Position numbers and translations under genes: made by a program. DNA of 64,000 bases from Dolomitihabitans soli (GTDB lineage: Bacteria; Actinomycetota; Actinomycetes; Streptosporangiales; Streptosporangiaceae), in NCBI RefSeq assembly GCF_022213955.1, contig NZ_JAKNTW010000033.1, positions 62,001-126,000 on the forward strand, in the 5' to 3' direction. Positions 37,271-44,713 of this stretch are shown in pieces. Position 1 is the stretch's first letter. Each line of letters starts with the position of its first letter. The notes below the pieces were generated by a model that saw only the letters and a program-made list of their open reading frames with translations, searched no databases and was not told where the DNA came from.

Positions 37271-39358
37271 ATGGTTGAGGTCACAGAGGACAGCACGCTC
37301 CGCGACGAGGCCGAGGCACGCCTGCGCGCGCTCGCGGGAGACCACGCCCGGCTACGCGATGACCAGTGGACCGCGATCGAGTCCCTGGTCGTCCAGCGGA
37401 GCAGGGTGCTCGTGGTGCAGCGCACCGGCTGGGGCAAGTCCGCCGTCTACTTCGTGGCCACCGCGCTGCTGCGTGAGCTGGGTGAGGGCCCCACGGTCAT
37501 CGTCTCCCCGCTGCTCGCGCTGATGCGCAACCAGATCGCCGCCGCCGAGCGGGCGGGCATCCGGGCCGTCACCATCAACTCCGCCAACCCGGAGGCCTGG
37601 GAGGAGATCTACGGCCAGGTCGCCGAGGGCCTCATCGACGTGCTGCTGGTCAGCCCCGAGCGCCTGAACAACCCCGAGTTCCGCGACAACGTGCTCCCGG
37701 AGCTGGCCGAGAGCGCGGGCCTCGTCGTCGTGGACGAGGCGCACTGCATCTCCGACTGGGGCCACGACTTCCGTCCCGACTACCGCCGGCTCAGCAAGCT
37801 CTTCGAGGAGTTGCCGCCCGGCGTTCCGGTGCTCGCCACCACCGCCACCGCCAACGCCCGGGTGACCCGCGACGTGGCCGAGCAGATGGGCGAGGACACC
37901 CTGGTCCTGCGGGGCGCGCTGGAGCGCGAGAGCCTCCACCTGAGCGTCGTACGGCTGGCGAGCGCGGAACAGCGGCTGGCCTGGCTCGCCCAGACGCTGC
38001 ACGACCTGCCCGGCTCCGGCATCGTCTACACGCTGACGGTCGCCGCCACCCAGGAGATCGCCGCCTACCTGCGTGACCAGGGCCACGAGGTCGCCGCGTA
38101 CTCCGGCCAGACCGATCCGGCCGAGCGCCTCGCCGCCGAGGAGGCGCTGCTCCAGAACAAGATCAAGGCACTGGTGGCGACCAGCGCGCTCGGCATGGGC
38201 TTCGACAAGCCCGACCTCGGCTTCGTCATCCACGTCGGCGCCCCGCAGTCCCCCGTCGCCTACTACCAGCAGGTCGGCAGGGCGGGACGCGGCGTCGACC
38301 GGGCCGAGGTGATCCTGCTGCCGGGCACGGAAGATCGTGACATCTGGGCGTATTTCGCGTCGCTGGCCTTTCCGCCGGAGCCCGTCGTCCAGGCGACCCT
38401 GCAGGCGCTGGCCGAGGGCGGCGTGCTGTCGACCCCCGCGCTGGAGAACCGGGTGGATCTCAGCCGCAGCCGCCTGGAGATGATGCTGAAGGTCCTCGAC
38501 GTCGACGGCGCCGTGCACCGGGTCAAGGGCGGCTGGGAGGCCACCGGGGAGCCGTGGACCTACGACGCCGAGCGCTACGCGCGGATCGCCGCCGAGCGGG
38601 GGGCCGAGCAGGAGGCCATGCTCGGCTACCTGACGACCACCGAGTGCCGGGAGGAGTACCTCCGCCGCCGCCTCGACGACGACGCGGCCCGGCCCTGCGG
38701 GCGCTGCGACAACTGCACGGGCACGCACCGGTCGCAGGAGATCGCCTCAGCGGCGGTGGAGGGCGCCCGTGAGCGGCTTCGCAGGCCGGGCGTGGAGTTG
38801 GACCCCCGCAAGCAGTGGCCGACCGGCCTGGCGGACCTGTCGGGCCGGATCAAACCGGAGCTGGCCGCCGAGCCCGGCCGCGCCCTCGGCCGGCTCACCG
38901 ACATCGGCTGGGGCAACCGGCTGCGCGACCTGTTCAACGCCGGCGACGGGCCGATCGCCGACGACATGTTCGCGGCGATGATCCAGGTGCTGGCCGCCTG
39001 GGAGTGGCGGGCACGCCCGGTCGCCGTGGTCAACGTGCCGTCGGCGTCGCGTCCGCTGCTGGTCCGCGGCTTCGCCGAACGGCTCGCCCAGGTCGGCAAG
39101 CTGACCTACCTGGGGGAGCTGGGCTACCGCGCGGGCTCGCCCGGCCGCCAGTTCAACAGCGCCAAGCGCGTCCAGGCGGTCAGGGGGACGCTCGCCATGC
39201 CCACCGACGTCGGCGCGGCGATCACCCGATGCGGCGGCCCCGTGCTGCTGGTCGACGACCGGGTCGACACCGGCTGGACGATGACCCTCGGCGCGGCCCT
39301 GGTCCGCCACGCCGGCGCCCCCGCCGTGCTGCCGCTGGCCCTGGCGACCGTGTCCTGA
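37271..39358 (+). CDS. RecQ-family helicase with C-terminal phosphoribosyltransferase-like domain
   Basis: A 695-residue DEAH helicase. Walker A TGWGKS is at residues 52-57, VVVDEAHCISDWGHDFRPDYR near 155, ATTATAN near 190, and motif VI YYQQVGRAGRG near 335. A Cys cluster (CREEY ... CGRCDNC, ~459-487) is the RecQ zinc site. After ~510 no RQC/HRDC domain is seen; instead the end contains VLLVDDRVDTGWT (~657-669), close to the PRPP-binding signature of type I phosphoribosyltransferases. It probably unwinds DNA in repair; the extra domain's role is unknown. ATG 37271. Confidence 0.88.
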   Translation: MVEVTEDSTLRDEAEARLRALAGDHARLRDDQWTAIESLVVQRSRVLVVQRTGWGKSAVYFVATALLRELGEGPTVIVSPLLALMRNQIAAAERAGIRAVTINSANPEAWEEIYGQVAEGLIDVLLVSPERLNNPEFRDNVLPELAESAGLVVVDEAHCISDWGHDFRPDYRRLSKLFEELPPGVPVLATTATANARVTRDVAEQMGEDTLVLRGALERESLHLSVVRLASAEQRLAWLAQTLHDLPGSGIVYTLTVAATQEIAAYLRDQGHEVAAYSGQTDPAERLAAEEALLQNKIKALVATSALGMGFDKPDLGFVIHVGAPQSPVAYYQQVGRAGRGVDRAEVILLPGTEDRDIWAYFASLAFPPEPVVQATLQALAEGGVLSTPALENRVDLSRSRLEMMLKVLDVDGAVHRVKGGWEATGEPWTYDAERYARIAAERGAEQEAMLGYLTTTECREEYLRRRLDDDAARPCGRCDNCTGTHRSQEIASAAVEGARERLRRPGVELDPRKQWPTGLADLSGRIKPELAAEPGRALGRLTDIGWGNRLRDLFNAGDGPIADDMFAAMIQVLAAWEWRARPVAVVNVPSASRPLLVRGFAERLAQVGKLTYLGELGYRAGSPGRQFNSAKRVQAVRGTLAMPTDVGAAITRCGGPVLLVDDRVDTGWTMTLGAALVRHAGAPAVLPLALATVS

Positions 39359-39388
39359 CCAGGCCCGGCCGGGGCGTCTCGGCCGGGA

Positions 39389-39419
39389 GACTCGGGTACG
39401 GCTGCGCCGTACCCGAGTC
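39389..39419 (+). terminator. Strong hairpin terminator
   Basis: Perfect 14-bp stem with a 3-nt loop: GACTCGGGTACGGC-TGC-GCCGTACCCGAGTC, 31 bp after the helicase stop and before the convergent kinase gene. Confidence 0.75.
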
Positions 39420-39508
39420 CTCGTCACCTCGTGGCAGGCGATGCTCAGGGCGCGCGGGAACCCGGCGTGGTGCGCTCACGGCCGGGGTGGTCGATCGTGG
39501 GCCTCGGG

Positions 39509-40402
39509 TCAGAGGCGGGGGCGGGCGCCGAGGTGGGCGATGGCCTTGGCGGCCAGTGAGCAACCGGCGGCGAGGGCGTCGGAGGGTTGCTTGCCGGTGA
39601 GCCACGGAGACAGGAAGCCGGCCGCGAACGCGTCGCCCGCGCCGGTGCCGTCGACCACCCGGTCGACCGACTCCGCGGGCACCCGGACCGGCTCGGCGCG
39701 GTTGTTGGTGTACCACAGCGCGCCGTCGGTGTTCATCTTGATGACGACCTGCGGGAACCAGGCGGTCAGCACCTTGGCGGCGGCGGCCGGGTCGTCGCGG
39801 CCGGTCAGCACCTTGGCCTGGTCGGCGTTGGCGAACAGCAGCTTCGCGCCGTGGGTCCACTCCAGGAACGACTCGGCCCCGGTGCGCTCCAGCGGCGCCG
39901 AGGAGGAGGAGTCGATCGAGATGGACATCCCCGCCCTGCGCGCGAACTCCAGCGCCGTCTGCCCGGCCTCGCGGGAACCCTCGTTGATCAGCGTGTAGCC
40001 CGACAGGTGCAGGTGGGTGCCCGAGGTGAACAGGTCGCGCGGCAGATCCTCCGGCGAGAGGGCCGCGTTGGCGCCCGGGTCGGAGAGCATGGTGCGCTCG
40101 CCCTTGTGCGTGACGAGCACCACACAGGTGCCGGTGGGCCGCTCGGGGTCCATGACGAGCCGGGCGTCGACGCCGTAGCCCATCAGCTCCATGTCACGGT
40201 TACGGCCGGTGATGTCGGCGCCCCTGCGGCCGATGAACGCCACATCGGAGCCCTCGACGGCCAGCCATGAGGCGACGTTGGCCCCGGAACCGCCACCATG
40301 CATCGTGACGATGGCCGGGGTGTCGCTTGCCCTGGCGAGCGGATAGCGGGCGCGTGCGACCGCATCGGTCATGAGATCGCCCACCACGACAACCCTGGTC
40401 AT
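39509..40402 (-). CDS. PfkB family carbohydrate kinase
   Basis: A 297-residue ribokinase-like sugar kinase. The N-terminal GGGSGANVASWLA matches the PfkB sugar-binding signature, and DGTGAGDAFAAGFL carries the catalytic Asp and anion hole. Phosphorylates a sugar or nucleoside not determinable here. ATG 40402 follows AAGGCGGTG; seven more upstream codons are possible. Monocistronic. Confidence 0.9.
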   Translation of the reverse strand: MTRVVVVGDLMTDAVARARYPLARASDTPAIVTMHGGGSGANVASWLAVEGSDVAFIGRRGADITGRNRDMELMGYGVDARLVMDPERPTGTCVVLVTHKGERTMLSDPGANAALSPEDLPRDLFTSGTHLHLSGYTLINEGSREAGQTALEFARRAGMSISIDSSSSAPLERTGAESFLEWTHGAKLLFANADQAKVLTGRDDPAAAAKVLTAWFPQVVIKMNTDGALWYTNNRAEPVRVPAESVDRVVDGTGAGDAFAAGFLSPWLTGKQPSDALAAGCSLAAKAIAHLGARPRL

Positions 40403-40600
40403 GATGTCACCGCCTTGCTGCAATGCCCTCCACGCGCCTGACGCCGAGAAACCTAACAGTTTCTGGCCTGCGCGTGGGCCGATGAGCGGAGACCGGGCGC
40501 CAGTCGATGCACAAGCGTTGTTGAACCGGGTCGTCGAGTCTTGTCATGTGAGATCCCGGTCTACGCTCGGGACTGGAGATGTGACAGTGGAGGCGGTCTC

Positions 40601-43237
40601 GTGGATGCTCGGTACCCATCTCATTGGGAGGCGGACGTCGTCTTGGCCGACGGGGGAACGGCGCACGTCCGGCCGATCCGCCCGGCGGACGCCGGCGTGC
40701 TCCGGTCGTTCTACTCCCGGCTGTCGGAGGAGTCCATCTACTTCAGGTTCTTCGGCCCCCGGCCCCGCCTGACCGACCGCGAGATCTCCTGGTTCACCAA
40801 CGTCGACTACACCGACCGGGTCGCGCTGATCGCGACCATCGGCACCGAGATGGTGGCGGTGATCCGTTACGACCGGATCGAGCCGGGAGAGGCCGAGGTG
40901 GCCTTCCTCGTCGAGGACGCCCACCAGGGCCGCGGCGTCGCCTCCGTGTTGCTCGAACATCTGGCCGCGACGGCACGCGAGCGGGGCATCGCCAGGTTCG
41001 TCGCCGACGTGCTGCCCGCCAACCGGCGGATGATGGGCGTCCTGCGGCAGGCCGGCTACACCGCGGACAGCCGGTTCGCCGACGGCGTCGTGCGGATGAC
41101 CCTCGACCTCACCCCCACGGAGACCGCGCAGGAGGTCACTGGGGTCCGCGAGCACCAGGCCGAGGCGCGCTCCATAGAGCGGCTGCTGACCCCCCGCTCC
41201 GTCGCCGTGATCGGCGTGTCCAGGGAGCCGGGCGGGGTCGGCCAGACCGTGCTGCGCAACCTGCTGGCCGCCGACTTCACCGGCCCCGTCTACCCCGTCC
41301 ACCGCGAGGTGCGGGCCGTCGCCGGGGTGCGCGCCTATCCGAGCGTCACCGCGATCGACGGCGAGGTGGACCTCGCCGTGCTGGCCGTACCGGCGGAGGG
41401 GGTGATCGACGTCGTCAAGGAGTGCGCGGAGAAGGGGGTGCGCGGCCTGGTCGTCGTCTCCTCCGGGTTCGGTGAGACCGGCGACGACGGGCGCGCCCGG
41501 CAGGACGAACTGGTCCGCATAGCCAGGGCGTACGGCCTGCGCGTCGTCGGCCCCAACTGCCTGGGGATCGCCAACACCGATCCCGCCGTCCGGCTGAACG
41601 CCACCCTCGCGGCCACCGTCCCCGACAGGGGCAGGGTCGGGTTCTTCAGCCAGTCGGGGGCGCTCGGCACGGCCCTGCTGCAACGGGTCGCCCAGCGCGG
41701 GATGGGCATCTCCTCCTTCGTCTCCGCGGGCAACCGGGCCGACGTCTCGGGCAACGACCTGCTGCAGTTCTGGGAGGAGGACCCCGCGACGGAGGTGGTC
41801 CTGCTCTACCTGGAGTCGTTCGGCAACCCGCGCAAGTTCGCCCGGCTGGCCAGGCGGATCGCGAGGCGCAAGCCGATCGTGGTGGTCAAGAGCGGCGGCA
41901 GCACCCAGGGGGTGCCGGTCGGCCACGCCGCGCCCGTGCTCGGCCTGCCCGACACCGCGCTGTCCTCGCTGTTCGAGCAGGCGGGGGTGATCAGGGTCGA
42001 TGACCTGATCCAGCAGTTCGACGTGGCCCAGCTCCTCGCCTACCAGCCGCTGCCCGCCGGGCCGAGGGTCGCCGTGGTCAGCAACTCCGACGCGCTCGCC
42101 CTGCTGGCCGTGGACGCCTGCGTCGGCGCGGGCCTCGACCCCCGCCCGCCGGTCAACCTCGGTCCCGAGGCCGGCGCGGGCGAGTTCGGCGTGGCCGTCG
42201 CCGGGCGGCTCGCCGACGGCGAGGTGGACGCGGTCGTGATCGTCTACATGCCGCCGATCCCCGGCAGGGCGAACGAGGTGGCCGCCGCCCTGCTGAGTGC
42301 GGTCGAGGGCTCGCCCAAGCCGGTGCTCGCCACCTTCGAGGGCCGGATCGGCATCCTCGCCGAGCTCAGCGTCCCCGGCGCGGGCCACGTCCCCACGCGC
42401 GGCTCCATCCCCTCCTACGCCGCCCCCGAGGAGGCGGTCCGCGCGCTCGCCCACGCGGTGCGGTACGCCGCCTGGCGCGAGCGCCCCGCGCAGGACCCGC
42501 CGGAGCCGGGCGGCAGCGACTCGCGCGAGGCCGGCGAGCGCGTACGGCTCACGCTGGGTGCGGAGACCGGGCCACTGGAGATCGACGCCACCGAACTGCT
42601 GGCCGGGTACGGCGTGACCGTCTGGCCCGCCCCGGAGGCGGGATCGCCGGCCGAGGCGGTGACGGCCGCCGAGCGGCTCGGCTGGCCGGTGGTGGTGAAG
42701 GCCGCCGACCCGGCCGCGGCCAAACGGGCGGGCACGATCCGGCTCGGCCTGTCCGGGCCCGACGCCCTGCGCCTGGCCTACGACGACCTGGCCCGCCAAC
42801 TCGGGCCGGGCGCGGCGCTGGCGGTGCAGCGGATGGCCCCCCAGCCCGCCGTGCCCATCGTGATCAGCGTCGTTGAGGATCCGGCGGTCGGGCCCGTGGT
42901 CTCCTTCGGGCTCGGCGAGGTGACCGCCAGGCTGCTGGGCGACCAGGGCTACCGCCTGGCCCCGCTGTCCCGGAGCGACGCCGCCGCGCTGGTGCGGTCG
43001 GTCAGGGCCGCGCCCCTGCTGCTCGGGGAGTACGGCTATCCGCCGGTCGCCGTCGAGGCGCTGGAGGAGTTGCTGATGCTGGCCGGCCGGGTCGTCGACG
43101 AGATACCCGAGGTGTGCCGGCTCGACCTCGACCCGGTCCTGGCGGGGGAGTCGGGAGTCATCGTCCTGGGGGCCCGCGCCGTACTCCGGAGCCATGCGGG
43201 CCCGCGGCCTGACGGGGGGCCGCGGCGGCTGGGTTAG
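40601..43237 (+). CDS. GNAT domain fused to NDP-forming acyl-CoA synthetase-like protein (Pat-type lysine acetyltransferase)
   Basis: An 878-residue fusion. Residues ~10-175 are a GNAT domain (VEDAHQGRGVASVLLEHL, acetyl-CoA loop). Residues ~190-640 are CoA-binding and ligase-CoA domains (RSVAVIGVSREPGGVGQTVLRNLL, VGPNCLGIANTDP, FFSQSGALGTALL); ~660-860 an ATP-grasp domain (GWPVVVKAADPAAAKRAG). This is the Pat/Pka protein acetyltransferase layout, which modifies enzymes such as acetyl-CoA synthetase. Around the family's catalytic-His loop the usual SHTG reads GHAAP, so synthetase activity is doubtful. GTG 40601 has GGAGG seven bases upstream. Confidence 0.85.
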   Translation: MDARYPSHWEADVVLADGGTAHVRPIRPADAGVLRSFYSRLSEESIYFRFFGPRPRLTDREISWFTNVDYTDRVALIATIGTEMVAVIRYDRIEPGEAEVAFLVEDAHQGRGVASVLLEHLAATARERGIARFVADVLPANRRMMGVLRQAGYTADSRFADGVVRMTLDLTPTETAQEVTGVREHQAEARSIERLLTPRSVAVIGVSREPGGVGQTVLRNLLAADFTGPVYPVHREVRAVAGVRAYPSVTAIDGEVDLAVLAVPAEGVIDVVKECAEKGVRGLVVVSSGFGETGDDGRARQDELVRIARAYGLRVVGPNCLGIANTDPAVRLNATLAATVPDRGRVGFFSQSGALGTALLQRVAQRGMGISSFVSAGNRADVSGNDLLQFWEEDPATEVVLLYLESFGNPRKFARLARRIARRKPIVVVKSGGSTQGVPVGHAAPVLGLPDTALSSLFEQAGVIRVDDLIQQFDVAQLLAYQPLPAGPRVAVVSNSDALALLAVDACVGAGLDPRPPVNLGPEAGAGEFGVAVAGRLADGEVDAVVIVYMPPIPGRANEVAAALLSAVEGSPKPVLATFEGRIGILAELSVPGAGHVPTRGSIPSYAAPEEAVRALAHAVRYAAWRERPAQDPPEPGGSDSREAGERVRLTLGAETGPLEIDATELLAGYGVTVWPAPEAGSPAEAVTAAERLGWPVVVKAADPAAAKRAGTIRLGLSGPDALRLAYDDLARQLGPGAALAVQRMAPQPAVPIVISVVEDPAVGPVVSFGLGEVTARLLGDQGYRLAPLSRSDAAALVRSVRAAPLLLGEYGYPPVAVEALEELLMLAGRVVDEIPEVCRLDLDPVLAGESGVIVLGARAVLRSHAGPRPDGGPRRLG

Positions 43238-43292
43238 ACGGCAGTCCGCGCGTGGGGTGAAAGCGTGGTCCGGAACAGGGCAGGATGGACCC

Positions 43293-43883
43293 ATGAGGGA
43301 AACCCGAGTCTCGGCCGCCGGCCTGCGTGAGGCCATCGATCGCAGCGGCTACTACCCCGACCTTGTCGCCGATGCGGTCGACTCCGCGTTGGGCAAGGAA
43401 GCGGTGACCGCCTACGTGGTGCACCACGAGGCGACCTTCGATCCGGCAATGGAGGTCCGCAGGCACGTCACGGTGCTCGTGCTCTCGCCCACCCGGCTGC
43501 TGGTGTGCCACACCGACGAGCATCCGCCGGCCGAGGGCGTCACCGTGGCCCACGCGTCAACCACCACCGAGGCGGTCCGACTCAGCCGCATCCAGTCGGT
43601 GGCCGTCACCCGGGTCGTCCCCGACCCCGCCTCCTACGCGCCCGGCGTGCCGCCGACGGAGGCCACGCTCACCATCGGCTGGGGCGCGATCTCCCACGTC
43701 GACCTGGAGCCCGCCACCTGCGGCGACGAGAACTGCGAGGCCGACCACGGCTACACCGGGGCCGTCACCGCCGACGACCTCTCGCTGCGCGTGAGCGACG
43801 CCGCGGACGGCGCGGAGGCCGTCGCCCACGTCCTCACCTTCGCCAAGGCCCTCTCCGAGGCCACTGCCCGCTCCGCCTCGTGA
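43293..43883 (+). CDS. DUF5998 family protein
   Basis: A 196-residue actinobacterial conserved protein starting RVSAAGLREAIDRSGYYPDLV, with VHHEATFD and a CGDENCEADHGYTG block containing two Cys and a His. Function unknown. ATG 43293. It ends in a GTGA overlap with the sulfurtransferase, so the two are translated together; this pairing suggests a link to sulfur transfer (inference). Confidence 0.8.
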   Translation: MRETRVSAAGLREAIDRSGYYPDLVADAVDSALGKEAVTAYVVHHEATFDPAMEVRRHVTVLVLSPTRLLVCHTDEHPPAEGVTVAHASTTTEAVRLSRIQSVAVTRVVPDPASYAPGVPPTEATLTIGWGAISHVDLEPATCGDENCEADHGYTGAVTADDLSLRVSDAADGAEAVAHVLTFAKALSEATARSAS

Positions 43884-44713
43884 GCGTCCTCCTCAGCCCG
43901 GGCGAGGTGGCCCGGCTCACCGGTGACGGGGCGACCGTGCTCGACGTGCGGTGGCGGCTGGCCGGGCCGCCCGGTGCCGAGTCCTACCGGGAGGGACACG
44001 TGCCCGGCGCCGTCTTCTGCGACCTCGACGCCGATCTCGCCGGTCCGCCGGGCACGGAGGGGCGGCACCCGCTGCCCCCGGCCGACCACTTCCAGGCCGC
44101 GATGCGCCGGCTGGGCGTGCGCGGCGGGCGGCCGGTGATCGTCTACGACGACGCCGACGCCACGGCCGCCGCCCGTGCCTGGTGGACCCTGCGCTACTTC
44201 GGGCACCCCGACGTCCGGGTCCTCGACGGCGGTTACCGCGCCTGGCTGGCCGCCGGTCTGCCCGTGACGGCGGGCGATCCGGAGACCGTCCCCGAGGGCG
44301 ACTTCGTGGCGCGCGCCGGGGGGATGGCGGTGCTCTCGGCGGAGGAGGCCGGAGCACTGGCGGGCGCACCGGCGGGCAAGGGCGTGCTGCTCGACGCGCG
44401 GGTGGCGGCTCGATACCGGGGAGAGGTCGAGCCGGTGGACCCGGTGGCGGGACACATTCCCGGCGCGGTGAACGCCCCCACGGGGGAGAACGTCGCCGCC
44501 GACGGCCGATTCCTCGACCCGGGCAGGCTGCGGGCACGCTTCGACGCGCTCGGGGCGGGCCCGGAGACGCAGGTCGGCGCCTACTGCGGGTCAGGCGTGA
44601 CGGCCGCCCACGAGGTGCTGGCGCTGGAGCTCGCGGGCATCCCCGCCGCGCTCTACGTCGGATCCTGGTCGCACTGGGTCGCTTCGCCCGACAGGCCCGT
44701 CGCCACCGGCTGA
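43880..44713 (+). CDS. Thiosulfate/3-mercaptopyruvate sulfurtransferase
   Basis: A 277-residue tandem rhodanese. Domain one (residues ~15-130, VLDVRWRLAGPPG ... YREGHVPGAVFCDLD) is inactive; domain two (~150-275) has the catalytic Cys near residue 235 in the loop YCGSGVTAA, closer to mercaptopyruvate sulfurtransferase than to CRKGVT rhodaneses. GTG 43880 overlaps the DUF5998 stop. Its last 61 bases overlap the end of the convergent CHAT gene. Confidence 0.9.
   Translation: MSVLLSPGEVARLTGDGATVLDVRWRLAGPPGAESYREGHVPGAVFCDLDADLAGPPGTEGRHPLPPADHFQAAMRRLGVRGGRPVIVYDDADATAAARAWWTLRYFGHPDVRVLDGGYRAWLAAGLPVTAGDPETVPEGDFVARAGGMAVLSAEEAGALAGAPAGKGVLLDARVAARYRGEVEPVDPVAGHIPGAVNAPTGENVAADGRFLDPGRLRARFDALGAGPETQVGAYCGSGVTAAHEVLALELAGIPAALYVGSWSHWVASPDRPVATG

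Noticed and set aside
40544-43336. 930-codon minus-strand open frame
   Set aside because: Antisense to the GNAT/acyl-CoA synthetase fusion, whose domains and ribosome binding site are clear.
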